From Tetraselmis striata (taxonomy: Eukaryota > Chlorophyta > Chlorodendrophyceae > Chlorodendrales > Chlorodendraceae), in NCBI GenBank assembly GCA_006384855.1, contig VCJN01000839.1, positions 1 through 64,000 on the forward strand: DNA of 64,000 nucleotides. Direction: 5' to 3'. The translations under genes were made by a program, and so were the position numbers. This document shows positions 23,411 to 35,930 of this stretch, one piece after another; the stretch's first letter is position 1, and every line of letters starts with the position of its first letter. The notes beneath the pieces were generated by a model. The model was given only the letters and a program-made list of their open reading frames with translations. It was not told where the DNA came from and ran no database searches.

Positions 23411-26400
23411 CTTTTGCGCCTGCCTCTCACTCCCGCGCGCCTCGTGGATCGTAGACTCTGAAAGGAAGCATGCGTGCTCCATCGCGTTGGGGGCAGAACC
23501 GCGAACGCAATCGTCCCCGTGTTGAGCCTGCTATCCAGGCTGAGAACCCGGCGCCGGCCGGTAACTCCATCATCGCGTAATAACCGGTTGCAATTTAAGC
23601 ACCGCCAATTGCCACACGTGGCGTGGTGACTACGTCGATTGCGCTTGCGTCGATGCCGTCAGGGGGCGCATAGTCGCGCTTTCCCTTGACGCATGTCAAG
23701 CTCGTCGCGCGACATAAGACTACACGGACTACACCTCGGATATCTGCTACTGCACTTCCTAACCCGCGAGGGCCCAGAATGCCCCGCTTCCATTGATGCG
23801 ATGTTAGCAGCTGTTGGTGCCGCGACCGTGCTGTCGACGCAAGAGCCTTTACTTTCCTGCAACGAGCCGTAGCCAATGACGAATTTTTAGCTACGATGCA
23901 ACTCAGCTTGGTAGTCGGCGCGAAACTCGGCGCGAAACTGCAACGACTTTGGAGTCGCTGCAGTTTCACTTGAAGCTCACCTGCCCCGACTTCTTCTCCA
24001 ACGCTGAGAGCAATCCTCTCATTCGTATGGGAGACCGCAGCGAGATGCTCATGCACCTCTCATGCGAGCCCCCCCCCCCCCCCCCCCCGGCGCCCCGCGC
24101 GCGGTCCTCAACCAATCACCACCTTCTCGTTCTTAATCGAAATACTGCAACAACATCGCAGGCCCGGATGACCCCCGCCCCGTCGAGTTCCTAATTCTCT
24201 AGAGGAGTCGCTACGCATAGTTCTTCTAGATATACGGATTATGGTCTATACCTCTACATCGAGCTCCAACAGGTCTTCAATGCCATAATATTACAAAAGA
24301 CGCGGTCGTTACTTCGACTAAGTGAGCCGATGACGCCCGCCACGTAATCGTTGATTTTCGTGACGTATGGCGTGGACACCGGCTTGTCCGCTATAGGCGC
24401 TTACCAAGGCACAATAGCTATGCTCTTCTACTAGGCGTGCTAGAGCCCTTTTCATCTTCTGCGCCACGGCGCAGGCATCAGTCTCGACGATGCGATGGCG
24501 TGGGTGTCTCCAACGTTGGTGAGCACCCCTCCCAAAACGGCTTTGACAAAACTTGCTGCGTTATGTTGTATACAAAGTTTTTGCGACGACGCATGATACG
24601 CAAGCCACGGCATCGGGCCTTGGCATGGAAGAGTTCATGCGTAGGTCATGGCCTCACGTGCTCGGAAACGCGATAGTAGGTGGCAATATATGCGAGGACC
24701 GCCCGGCAGCGGCGAAGGCCATGTGGCCAAGGGGAGCGCTCGACGCCAAGTACGTGCGGGCGTGCGGTGGCAGCCGCATGCGAGGTCAGACATTCGCATT
24801 CGATGCATGGCCTAGTTGTCACGCTTGCAGGAGAGCGCGTAATTCGAGAGCCAACTGTCGTATCGGTGCAAAATAACGGCTGCGAGTCTTGCCGAGGCAA
24901 CAAGGCTGCGGACTTTCAGGGCTACATGTACGGCTACATCTGCCTGAACATTGAAACCGGAGTGCATGTGCACCGCCTATGGATTGGCAGCTTAACCCGC
25001 CGACGACGATTTTCAATCCCGACCTCTCTACAAACACGTACAACAACATTACATGCATGAGGCATCAGTTGTAGATCCATCGTTTGATCGCAGTCTGCAG
25101 CCAGTACGGACGCCTTACGCATGATATGCGCTCTTACTTGATACCCCCCCCCCCCCCCCCCAGTATGTAAACACATCTTTTGCTGGTGTAAAACCAACGA
25201 GGACCGCGTGCATGTGCAAATTCACGTGTATCGCAGCACCTAGCCTTGGCAGCACTCGGCAGCAATTCTACGCGCGATTAGCGCGGGGAATGCCAGGGGA
25301 CGAGTGGAGCAAGGGCCGCATTTCTCGAGCGTTCTCCGTGTTCAACTCGCTACGTACGCAAGTAGAGGCACACATTGTACCAACTGCGCCATGGGAGAAT
25401 GGCGCAGTGAAGACGAGTGTTGCGACTTTGCAAGGCTCGCTTATTGGGACTTCTGCGCCGCGGGACAAGCGCAATACGAGTTCCGTTTCGAAGCATGGCG
25501 GAAAAAATATGGATGAGTGATGTCTATGATTACGGCCGTGCAGATTTTGTATACATAAGACGACGACGCAGGACATCCGGAGGGTCAGCATCAACTATCT
25601 TTTTGACATGCCCAGATCGCCGCCACTTAATTGGCGGCTTGCTAGTAGGTTGCGCCACCTCCAACTCGGAAACATTGGGCCACGCTCGCTTGCGGGGCTA
25701 CTGCCCGCTACCCTGCCCCGTGTGCGTAGTCTACTGAAGACGCGTTGCGCATCGACGCGCGTGGCGCAGGGAGCTGTAGCGGCTTTACGGGGCCGGCCAC
25801 GCTTGCGGGGCTGCTGCCCGCTACCAGGTTATGCTTGCGCATCATGTTGTGAGAGACCGGGTTCGGTGAGGGCTTTGGGGCGATAGGACCTGCCGCAGAC
25901 TGGCGGGGCCGCTCACGAACTCGTGCCTTCTGCCGTCTGCCATGCCCCGCTTACGCAATGTTACGTTCGAGGCCTGACTCGGACTTCACGGCCGTCGCGG
26001 GCGAAACTTGCGGGGGCGCCCGCGCTTTGCGGGGCTGCTGCCCAACACATGCCGAAGTGCCCGCCGCGAGGATCTGCCTTTGCTCTTGCATAGTATGCCG
26101 ATCGAGCATTGGCTCGGTGACGAGCGTAGCAATACCTGGTGTCGCCAGAGGCACGGGGGCGGGGGGCCGGGGAGAAAGGAAGGGGGGGGGGGGCGACGTG
26201 CTTGAGGCGCAGTCACGGCATTGCTCGAACGGCTCGGGCCTCGGCCACGGGCAGGTCCAGTTCCTCGTCCACGCCTGCCAACACCCTCTTGTCCCCTGCC
26301 ACGCTGGCGCCCAACACCGTCCGGTGATTGGAGATGCAATGCCGGGACGCCGTGCGCATCTCCGTGCGAACAGTTCTGCCCCGCCATGCATGCATTTGGT

Positions 26401-26440
26401 GCCTGCTCGAATCGGCGGCGAACATTCGTATCGTGAAGTG
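23411..26440. other. decayed accessory region, no intact gene
   Basis: Several medium ORFs on both strands, none intact. Coding-like patches on the plus strand lie near 24580-24870 and 25270-25520 (for example FCAAGQAQYEFRFEAWRKKY), broken by stops and frame changes. C runs sit at 24070-24088 and 25145-25160, and a G run near 26180. GCTTGCGGGGCTGCTGCCCGCTA-type sequence recurs at about 25687, 25800 and 26025. This is probably the remains of one or more mobile elements or duplicated genes. Confidence 0.4.
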
Positions 26441-26703
26441 CCCGGCAAAGATGGAAGTGGTTGCATTGCCGGTACCTTCTGAACTCGTCGCAGCCGCAAG
26501 AAACTCCAGTGTCGTCCGCAATCATTCCGGACTGCTTGCAAGGAGCGACATGCGTGGTAAGGCATATCTCGCTTGCTGTTATTGATATACGCGATAATGC
26601 GTGCCATGGTGGCTTGCTTTTCGAAGTTGCTTTCGGCGTTGACGATGAACAAGTCGCCGTCATGCCACATGTAGAGCTTGAGCCCACACCTGTCGGGGTT
26701 CAA
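26440..26703 (-). pseudogene. fragment with SWIM-type zinc finger
   Basis: On the minus strand a frame beginning near 26703 reads GLKLYMWHDGDLFIVNAESN. In a different frame, at 26456-26499, the sequence CGCDEFRRYRQCNH matches the SWIM zinc-finger pattern C-x-C-x(n)-C-x-H. The frame change between the two parts could be an intron or a frameshift. SWIM fingers are common in MULE-type transposases and some host DNA-binding proteins. I see no DDE transposase core nearby, so a relic of a transposase is only one possibility. Confidence 0.35.
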
Positions 26704-27430
26704 GAAGTCGTTCGCGCCATGTACGTAGTACGAGAATTATTGGCCTAATCCGGAGTTGATGCCCTCATACACCTCCGTGTGTTGCGCGCCTTGATGCTTG
26801 CATCGGTTGGGGAAGCCCTCCTCGAGCAGGGTATCAGTCGGCCAGCGACATTTGCCAAACTGTTCGTCACATTGCGCGGTGCCAATTTTCATGAGGATTT
26901 GTAACCTTTAAGTATTTGTAAGCATGAGGTTTACAACTCTCCCGAGGATTTGAAACCATGAGGCTTGAGCAGAGACAAGCAAAAAGGTTTGCAGCAAAGG
27001 CAATTGTTATAGTGTACCGGGGCGTACACGGCTTTCTACAACTATTGGCTTGGCACCCAACTGCAAGCAGGCGCTAGGCATGGAGGTGCAATCTAGTCTT
27101 ACAGCCATCGGGGATCGCTGCGGACAGTCTCGGGCATTGGTAGAGGCATGCATGCGTAATGTGGCCTTACGTCGGTATGACGTGTAACATGTCGTACGTG
27201 GCGCATGGGCAATGAGCTGTCGAGCAGTACATGTATGATTGCATACGGAAATATGAATATGCAGGTGCTTACTTACGGGTATCGGTGCGTATGAGTACAA
27301 GTATGCAAATAGGGTTATAGTGGTAGCCCTATCATTCCATCTCGGTCCCAAAAGTAGAACTACGGGATACGTAGAGGGAAGCGGGCGGGGTATACTTTTG
27401 CGGACAAGGCACGATAATCGGTTTTAGTAA
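26704..27430. other. spacer with no recognised feature
   Basis: Moderate-GC sequence. There is a small repeat of GAGGATTTG(T/A)AACC and CATGAGG(T/C)TT around 26895-26965. No gene is supported. Confidence 0.4.
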
Positions 27431-28290
27431 ACATTTGCCTGAGGGAAGGGGTTTTTATGTGCCTAATCGTGTGGCATATAGACATTCTTTAGATTTGCGT
27501 ATGGCTCCTAGCAGTCTTGGGAGTCGTTGTAGCCGGGCCAGTGGAATAAAAAGACTAAGGCAAGGCCGCGTGCATGATGCAGGGCCTGTTGATCTATGCG
27601 AAGGTCGCGGACAATGGCATTGACGATGAATTCGTCTTGCGGGGGCTCGACTCGGCCGGGAACGGTATCAACGGGGGTGTCCGGGGAGTCACATCGCAGA
27701 AGGCGAGATATGTGGAACACGGGATGGCAGTCCATAGATGGAGGCATGGGGAGGTGGTAGGCCTATTGCGAACGATGGGGTATGGGCCATTATAGCGTTT
27801 TGATTTTCGAACGGGTTGATTGCGAAGTAAGGTATTGTGTGGACAGCCACACCCGATCGCCTTCGTGATTTCATCGGGACGTGTTCTACGGTTGGCGTAA
27901 GCTATTTGATAGGCATCGGCGAGTCAAAATTGCATTCCTCCGTGACTAGGCGTGGGTGTCCTGTATTCTTTGCATGATGTCGATGCGGTCAGCGGAGTCA
28001 ACAGGTTGGAACATTTTGCGGATGTAAGCGGGTTCATGCTGTAGCGGGTCTCGACTGGGGTGCGTTTAATTGCGGAATGGTAGGTATTGTTATAGCTAAA
28101 TTCGGCGAGAGATAACTTATTGAGTCATTCGTCATGGTTTTGGTGTACGAACGAGCGAAGGATTTGTTCGATAGTAGTACTGTGTGTCCGTTCGGTTTGG
28201 CCGTCCGTCTGGGGGTGATAGGACGAACTACTACTGATATTTAATCTGGTACGTAGCTATCCAACAAGATTTTGCCAAAAGCCTGAGGTG
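27430..28290 (-). pseudogene. Ty3/gypsy integrase-chromodomain relic
   Basis: Minus-strand fragments in several frames, collinear with the better preserved gypsy element at 61.5-62.4 kb. At 27508-27747 a chromodomain-like stretch reads DEFIVNAIVRDLRID...FLFHWPGYNDSQD. At about 27950-28130 the integrase tail reads LSLAEFSYNNTYHSA, and beyond it a KPNGHTVLL-type stretch matches the same part of the other copy. Stops and frame changes throughout show it is dead. No LTR was recognised. Confidence 0.65.
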
Positions 28291-28660
28291 AAGCGGCGGT
28301 CGCGACCGGATATATTATGCCGTTCCAGGATTCGCCGCGCGCCTCGACGTCCATTTGCAACCTATTCTTCGCCCCCCCCCCCCCCCCCCCTCCCCCTCTC
28401 CCTGGTCACTTTTAAGCATGAAGGAAAGCCGCAGTTGACACAGCAAAGGCAACCTCCACCCAGACCACCTCATCGAAGCCCCTAGGTAATCAGATGTCGA
28501 TTCCCTCCCGACTTGATGTTCTCCTCCGTAATCTACATATGCGCGGCACATAGCCACATACCTGCTGACAAATGCCGCACTTGGTATAAGCACGCCAAGC
28601 TCAGGACACAGCCACCACCCACAAGAAGAGATATCAGAGTAGGCGCCTCTACGTGAGGCG
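28291..28660. other. spacer with C run
   Basis: A run of about 19 C at 28373-28391. No gene recognised. Confidence 0.4.
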
Positions 28661-28669
28661 GCTCAGCAA

Positions 28670-30226
28670 TTGCACGACGAGGTGAGCGTAGGCGTTGGCG
28701 CTGCCATGAAGCGGCCTACAACGGCATCAGGGCCTCCGCCCATTGTCACCCCGAAGCCTCCACGCATGTTGCGTTCGCATCTTTCCGCTCCCACACTCGA
28801 ACTCAAGAAGGATAGCAAGCAGATTGTGGCGCAGAAAGTCAAAGATCGACACTGGGCGGAGTGCCCTAGACAACAATCACAACATCCACCTCATGGAGCT
28901 GATCATTAAGCTGGAGTGGGTCATCCCGCGTGCGGTCAAACGTGGGACGCAGGCCAGGCTGCAGCACGAGCTTAAGCATGAGCAGGAGGGACTGCGCGAT
29001 GCAACGGAGCTCGTCAGGAGTGAACCCGGATGACGGGCTCCAAGTGGTGGTGATGGGAGAGAGTATCGCCACGGGCTTGGGAGACATATTCCAAGAGCTG
29101 TACTGCCAGTAGAACGGACGGCATCAGGCCATGGAGTTCCTGAATGTGAAGGTTGTCAACCTCGGCAGTGCTGGCAACCCGCTCCTGCTCTACATACTCG
29201 AGTGTTGACCAAAGCTTCCCGCCATTGCTTACGACAACAGCCGGTTTGGGGTGTATGCACAGGACGGGGAGGAGCACAACCACGGAACATGTCGGCAACA
29301 TCTCCGGACAGCGGCACCATAGTGGAAGCCAGATGTTCCCGTCATTCATGATCCACCTTCACAGCAGGCTACGCTCCGGTCCTGGCGGAGGCCATGTCTA
29401 GCTTCCTGTAGCATGCGATGGGGCAAGTGTCCGGGCGGTCGTCATGATGACACCCTTCTTGTCCAGCTCCATGGGGGAGACCGTATGGCGTCGCCTCGAG
29501 GCGGACCTGGAGCTGTATGAGGCTTACTTCAGCGCCACGCAGTGCAAAGATTTCCAGCATGGCATCAACGTCGTGCTACTGGACTGGCGTGCCCGGGGTT
29601 TGAGGAAATTGCCGCCACCGGCACGAAGTGCCCGTTGCGGGACCATGGTTTCCACATCATGCCGGATGGCCAGCCCCCCAGCGGTCCCTCGGGATCATGG
29701 TTGGGGGCGCCGACCTTGACATTGACCTCGACCTTGACCTCGACCTTGGGCGCCTTCTTGTCCAGCTCCATGGGGGAGACCATGTGGCGTCGCCTCGAGG
29801 CGGACCTGGAGCTGTATGAGGCTTACTTCAGCGCCACGCAGTGCAAAGACATCCCGCATGGCATCAACGTCGTGCTACTGGACTGGCGTGCCCGGGGTTT
29901 GAAGAAATCGCCGCCACCGGCACAAAGTGCCCGTTGCGGGACCATGGTTTCCACATCATGCCGGATGGCCAGCCTCCCAGCGGTCCCTTGGGATCATGGT
30001 TGGGGGCGCCGACCTTGACATCCATCTTGGCACAATTCACCATGTCTGCTCCACCTGGGACGACGCGCCGAGCAATCCGGTTTCCTCATGCTTGCTACAG
30101 CAGCATCCGCGCGCCAGCGGCGACTTGCCCTTTAGGGAACTGCTTCACGTGCCATCGCGTGTGCCCAACCTTATAAACAATGGAGCCAGGGCGCAGGGGC
30201 TGCAGGTCATGTGGGCGTCTGCTTAA
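28670..30226 (+). pseudogene. frameshifted gene with internal 299-bp duplication
   Basis: A collinear set of coding-like pieces in changing plus frames: LEWVIPRAVKRGTQARLQHE near 28900, DDGLQVVVMGESIATGLGD near 29030-29080, KVVNLGSAGNPLLLYILE near 29150, GETVWRRLEADLELYEAYF near 29475, then a last part ending VPNLINNGARAQG...WASA with a stop at 30226. In-frame stops and at least two frameshifts separate them. MGESIATG and VNLGSAGN faintly recall SGNH/GDSL hydrolase blocks (GDS, GxxN), but Asp is replaced and this is only a hint. The 29461-29755 segment is repeated at 29760-30010 with few differences. Probably a pseudogene; unannotated introns could hide a real frame. Confidence 0.4.
29461..30012. 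repeat. 299-bp tandem duplication
   Basis: The stretch starting GTCCAGCTCCATGGGGGAGA at 29461 recurs at 29760. About 250 bp are nearly identical, separated by CTCGACCTTGAC-type simple sequence. It duplicates part of the frameshifted gene above. Confidence 0.85.
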
Positions 30227-30677
30227 GCTATCCCAATTTGGCGCTGTGCATGCTGACAAGCATGCGCAGTGGATTGTAGACTGTTAACATTTTGGAATTT
30301 TACACATTTATAAATATATATGCCCATTTGTGCCGTAGCATCGAAAAGAAATTCGCTACAAGAAAGCGCCTCGCCTTTTGTTACTCAAAACCAGACGAAT
30401 ATATAAATGTAAACGTAAGAAAGTGCCGCCATGCATCTCCTAAATCACTCAGAATATGGCTCTCTTACTACAAGTGCGTCGGCACCCGTAATTGTCTGGG
30501 GTCGGATATCCGCTGCACATTGCAGTAACAAAGTTTAGGGTTTAGGAGGTCCGCAAGGCAGATTTTCCGTGCAAGTCCCTTTCCCGGCAATACGGATTAA
30601 TAATGAGCGGTTACAAATGTCGCCGATGCACGAAAGGAGGGATGTGGTGCCTCTTGGCGGTTGCCTCTTGGGCTGTG
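30227..30677. other. convergent spacer between two genes
   Basis: A relatively AT-rich spacer that should contain the 3' ends of the upstream plus-strand relic and of the minus-strand RlmI-like gene. A TTTAGGGTTTAGG telomere-like dinucleosome-scale remnant (two units only) is at about 30535-30548. Confidence 0.4.
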
Positions 30678-33600
30678 TCAGGTGACGCGCACAAGAAGCG
30701 TGGTGAGGTAGCGGCCTTCTGGGTACTGTGGGCTCACAGGGTGGTCCATGCCCGCTCCTGCCTCTCGCAGTACTGTTACCTACGCAGCGAAATAGGAGCG
30801 CTCAGCTATGCCAGCGAGCCAGTAAATGGGAGGATAGGTGGAAAAGCGAGGCAGTGAAAGGGCTGTTTTGTGTTGCACACCGCACATGAGGTGCAGTACG
30901 GAATATATGCATGACACGGGACCCCAAGTCATGTTGGCTATGGATTGAATTTGAAATGGCCACCATGCAGCCGCAAAGAAGGAAATATGCAGTTCTGGTT
31001 GCTATCTGTGCACCAGATGTCGTCGCATTGTTGCATTTCATTTTGGTCTCTCAGTGCCATGTTTTGCATTGCGGGGGTAATTGGGCGCCAGGGGCCGAAG
31101 GGTGGGGGGGGGGGAAGAGGCTCTCACGTGTCGCCTGGCCGCTAGCGCTGCACTGTGGACCACAGACGCAAAGTCCCCCGACTGTGTCATTGCGCCAGAG
31201 CAGGTGCAGGTGAGCAGGAGCCCTCCTGGCGAAGTGAGCCTCATCGCGCTGCTGTTCAGCGACTTGTACCTGCCAACAGGCGGAGATGAGGAGGGGAGAG
31301 GGGTTAGTAGGTGAACATGGCTGCCGATGGATCAAGTTGGGAGGATAAGTAATAGTCCTTCCAGGTAGAATTAGTTAGGCTACGGACAAAGGCGCTGGCC
31401 CATATCCCACAACGCATGTACAACAGTAAATTTAAATTATCATCTGCTTGCAAACAACCCAGAAAGAGACCATTAACTAGAGCCAACGACCGGACGTGGA
31501 GGCGAAATAATCTAGGGGCTCTCACAAGGCGCAGGCGGTGTGGCTGCCGGGGCACGGGCGCACTTGTTGGTAGCCTTGTTAAGGCTCTTGCGGTTTGGCG
31601 CCAACTTGGGCGGGTCCAAAATGATCACATCCCATGCATGCCCCGCCGCTGCCGCCTCCTGCATGAACGGCTTGATGTCCGCTTTGATGAATTCCACCTC
31701 GACGCCGTTTAGCTCCGCGTTGCGGCGACCCAGGGCCAGCGCTGCCTCTATGTTGCCGGTGCCGCAGCAGTCAGGATGCATTCTGGTCAGGAGCACGTTG
31801 GCCCATGACCGACTGACCGCGTGTAGGTCATGGGCCAACGTGGCAGCAGCCAACGCACATGGCAGCAGCGAGTCTGGCATCTTATAAATGTAACCGGCCG
31901 AATCACCAACTAAGTACTAGCGAGACTATTAAGAGATCCCTTGAGCTGAACGTTCTACAATAACTAAATTGCTGGTTTCCATCCCAGCCCATCATCCACT
32001 TGTTTTGTCATGCCACAGAGGTAGGGAATTGCGTTTAAGAAGTTCAGGGTTGTTAATGCATACAGGTATTTATATTGCAGCTTTCAAGTATTGGAATTTC
32101 GTGCCAAGATGCCCCTTCCCCACTCTCCACTCGAGGCGCATACAGCGGGGATGGAAGCCGGGGCGATCGCGGTCCTGTCGAAGCTCTGCAGAGACGTTGC
32201 TCTGGCATTTCCCCCTTCAGCCCCCTCCCCGTTTCAGTTCGCCACTCTGCCCTCCCAACACGCTCCCCTCCCTCTCCCCCATGCATGGCATGCTGGGCGG
32301 CCCGCACCGCTGGAGTCCACGCACGTCACATGCGTGGCGCCACGCAGAGCGGCGCGAATCCCAAAGCCGCCACTGTAGCAGCAGAGGTCCAGCACACGTT
32401 TCCCAGAGCACATTTCGGCCAGCACTGCACGATTGTCACGCTGCCAGATGCGGGGTGGGGACATGCACTCAGCGCTACGCTTCTGCAAGAAAATGGTGAG
32501 GCAGCATGAGCGCCTGTGTGCGCGTGCACGTGCGTGTGTGTGTGTGTGTGCTTGTGTGATGGCTGGGATGCGCAAAGGGGAGGGGGGGAGGGGGGGGGGG
32601 GGGGGGGAGTAGGTAGAAGCCCGGGCCGTGCCTGGTCCGCATAGAAGCCTGTTTTCTGCCCACCCGGAGCGGCAAGAAAGCGGACGCCCAACTCCCGCAC
32701 CTCTACATCTGGTGCATCCTCGCCAGGCGGCGCCTCCTGGCGCCCAACGCGCAGATGACAGTGAGCCTCCCGGCCCCCTTACTCCCATTGATTGTCAAGC
32801 GACTAGTGGCGACGAGTATGTGAACTGAGACAGGCAAAGCAAAGGCGCACCGAGCCCATGTCGAGACCCTCTTCAGCCAGCATCGAGGCGTTGGGCCGCC
32901 ACACCACGCTGGTAATGCCGGGCATTGCGGTCAAGCACTCCGTGATGGTGTCCTTCTGCCTGGTGGGACAAAGCGGTACAGAATGACATCGCCGGCGCAT
33001 TGCACAACTGCAGCACCTGCGCTGCTGCAGGGTACATCCTCTTCCGGCAACATTCAACTGCCCAAGGAGGATAGCGGCTAGTTGCAGTGCGAGGGTATGG
33101 TGTGAGGGCCGAATAGCAGAGCGTAGCGCACCTCTCCACCCAGATCGCGCTGGAGGCCACCACCGCCACCTCACCCAGCACATCCACCACAAGGCCGGAC
33201 AGGCGGTCGCCCTCCGAGTTGCACAGCCGGAATACGCTGGTATCGGGGCCTGTTGGTGAGGCATCGGCAGGCTTCAGCGCATGTATACCGCCGTGCATGT
33301 GAGTATATGCGTGTGTGAGTATGTGGGAGACACGGAGAGAGAGGCAGAGGCAGAGAGTTCAGCAAGAGAGGCACTGTTTCTTTGTTTTGTTTTTGCAGCA
33401 GGGGGGGGCGTGGGGGGCTGCCCACTTGGGAGCCCCGCAGCCACGCGCAGCGCCGCAGCGCCCGCTAGCCGTGTGCGAACAGTTGCTTCCATATCGAGGT
33501 GGCACTCGCTGTGGCGCTCTGCCTCCCACTCACGCTGCATGATCCTGCACAGCATGGAGTCGCTGGCCGTCAGGGTTCATGAGATGCACCGTCACGACTT

Positions 33601-34359
33601 GCGTCCGGCCCTCGTGCCCTTCACACGCACTTGGCCGTGCGCCTCACCTAACGCGGAACATTGAGTTGGGGTTGAAGACGCCCCAACCGATGACGTTCTC
33701 CGCGCCGTCGCCCACCAGCACGCAGTCCCCCGCTTGCAGCGTGGGGCGGCCAACCACGCGGTCCACCGCGCCGCTATACACGATAGGCTGCCCGTCACGG
33801 AAGAGTCGCGACTTCCCGCGCTTGAGCACAACGAGTGGTGCACGCTCTGCACGAAGCGGATGGCGCGTATCCAGGCAATGCATTAGCCAGAACGTTCTCC
33901 AACAAGCTACTCGCATGTGTCAGTGCAACCCCCACTGGTCTCCCCCCCTCCCCCCTTCAACAAAGAAAAGCAGCAGTACTGCTGCTTTTACCATGACATG
34001 ATGGGGCAATGTACGTACAATAGTATCTCCTTTATTTCCATGGCATGATGGCGCAATGCACTTACTATAATATCTTCTTCATTTATTTTCTCCACATGTT
34101 AGGGTGGGAGGTGGGTTGGGGGCGCACTCTCTTCACTGCCACTGCCGGCGGCAACAGTCCTGCCAGGGTCTGTAGCAGTCGTTGCCGTCACTAGCCCTGC
34201 AACACCGCGGCGAGGCCGCACCGCTGCTACATGATGAAGTGCGGGGGGCTGGGATGCCAGGAGCGCCACGGATCCTGGGGCGCACCGCTGTAGCGGCTGG
34301 CGCAGGCGCGCGCCGCAGAGCGGCAGCGAGCGCGTCGACGCCACCTTGAGCGCCATCAT
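30678..34359 (-). CDS. RlmI-like 23S rRNA (cytosine-C5) methyltransferase, organelle-targeted
   Basis: Ten exons: 34128-34359, 33648-33846, 33426-33544, 33132-33249, 32851-32959, 32632-32736, 32308-32440, 31564-31747, 31128-31269, 30678-30779. They join in phase to 480 aa. After about 75 residues of Ala/Arg/Ser-rich leader (starts [13 protein letters not shown], typical of a plastid or mitochondrial transit peptide) comes a PUA domain ([20 protein letters not shown]). The RlmI linker follows ([17 protein letters not shown]), then [10 protein letters not shown], methyltransferase motif I ([12 protein letters not shown]), the DPPK motif ([20 protein letters not shown]) and [13 protein letters not shown]. 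The end [17 protein letters not shown] matches the family C-terminus. RlmI methylates a cytosine of 23S rRNA with SAM; an organellar ribosome is the likely target. TCTCSG supplies the catalytic-Cys region. Intron 6 has a GC donor (CAG|GCACGG). A GTG 18 codons upstream is in frame, but ATG at 34359 is preferred. Confidence 0.9.
32518..32610. repeat. GT microsatellite and G run in RlmI-like intron 6
   Basis: A (GT)n stretch near 32530-32550 and a G-rich run ending at about 32607, which is C-rich on the sense strand of the minus gene. Confidence 0.7.
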
Positions 34360-35425
34360 CGCCGAGCGGAATAAAATGGGCTGGCGAATCGGACCTGCGG
34401 CAACCTCCTGCACGGGGGGTGGCTGGCTCGGCTCGAAGGTCCTTGTCGTTATCCCGGTACTGTGCTGTTACTTCCTGCTACTCCTTACGTAAGCAGGTGC
34501 CCTGCACCCCTCGCTGGACGAGTTGCACTCCGCAGGATTAGCACTTCGCGTCGGCCGCCGATACTCCGCTACGGGTATCGGCGGCGGGAAGGCGCGGCGC
34601 CGACGTGCGGTGCGCTGTCGACACGCGATCACATTTTTTTTCTGACACGCGATCACATTATAATTTTTTGGTTACCCGCGATCACATCGAGGAGATGTTG
34701 ACGACATGTTGACGATATGACGGCGGCAGGGGCGAAAAAAAAAATGACGGCGGCGGCTTGGTTTTTTTTTCCCGCCCCCGGGACAGGACTGGCACCAGTG
34801 AAACCCTTGTAGCGTCTCTACGACGGCCGTTTAGGCAGCAATCCAGTTACGGAAAGCCCTGGGTAGGCGACGCTCCGTTATACAGGGTAGTCATCAAGCA
34901 AATTACTGTATGTACATTCGGCCGAGGCTGCATGACCGTACATCCCAGTGTAGAATACGGAAACAGAAAGCAATACATACGATAAAATAACCGATTACCC
35001 TGTATATCGTATCGAATCCCTCCGCGCCTGCGTATACGACGCGTACACCTCGCGCCAGAAATCAGCAAAAAAAAGAAAGAACAAAGACGCTCGGCGTGTC
35101 GTCCCCTTGATTACATGAGCTAGCAGCAGAAGGCGTGTCGTCCCCTACATCCATTCGTCACTGACAGGCTGACTGGAGAGTGCTGGCTGTTCTCGGAGAA
35201 CTGATCGTGCAAGCGAGAAAAGCTACGTCTGGCCGTCGTCTTTTGACGACGTCCCAAGGGAGGTTTTCCATCCTGATTTGATAGGCAACTAGTAGTCACA
35301 GCAACAACCTCGGCGGCACCTCACGTCATAGCTCCTGCAGACGCAGCGCCCCTGCAGCCCTGCCTGAGGAGACCGTCACCGCAGTACGCCGGTCGCATAG
35401 CAAGGAGACTTCCAGGCGCGGCGAC
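34360..35425. other. divergent promoter region
   Basis: This lies between the RlmI-like gene (-) and the SAM methyltransferase-like gene (+), so it should hold both promoters. Short repeats: CGCGATCACATT/ACCCGCGATCACAT three times at 34625-34687, and AGGCGTGTCGTCCCC twice at about 35090-35145. No further gene is supported. Confidence 0.4.
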
Positions 35426-35899
35426 ATGGTCAAGTCCAAGGAGGCAAAGGCATCTGCCGACAACAGACGCCACGTTGGTGGCAGCATAGAGAGGAAGGTG
35501 AGTCGCCGCTCTTACTCTCTGCTGGTTGGTATTGCCACCAATACTCTCTCAGCTCAGCTGAACAAAGCTGCTGTGGATTGCCCTCACTCCAAAGCGGGAC
35601 ACCCATTTTTGCATTCGCTATTCACCGCAGAAAGCCAAGAAAGAGAAGAAAACAAAAAAGCAAAGTAAGATTCCGCGAAAGAGCGGCCGCATGCCTGAGC
35701 AAGGTGGCGAGGCGTCCGAGATAGCGTACTATCAGGAGTGGCGGGCGCTGAGGGATAGCTGGCCAGAGGAGATGGCGATACTGTTTACAGCGCAGGTACA
35801 CAGCCCTCTCCTGCCTGCCTAATTTACAGTGATCCCAAATGTCGGCCTCCATGTCCTCCATTGCTCCCAACTCATAGCAACAGCCAATGCTCTGGGTGG

Positions 35900-35930
<31 letters not shown>

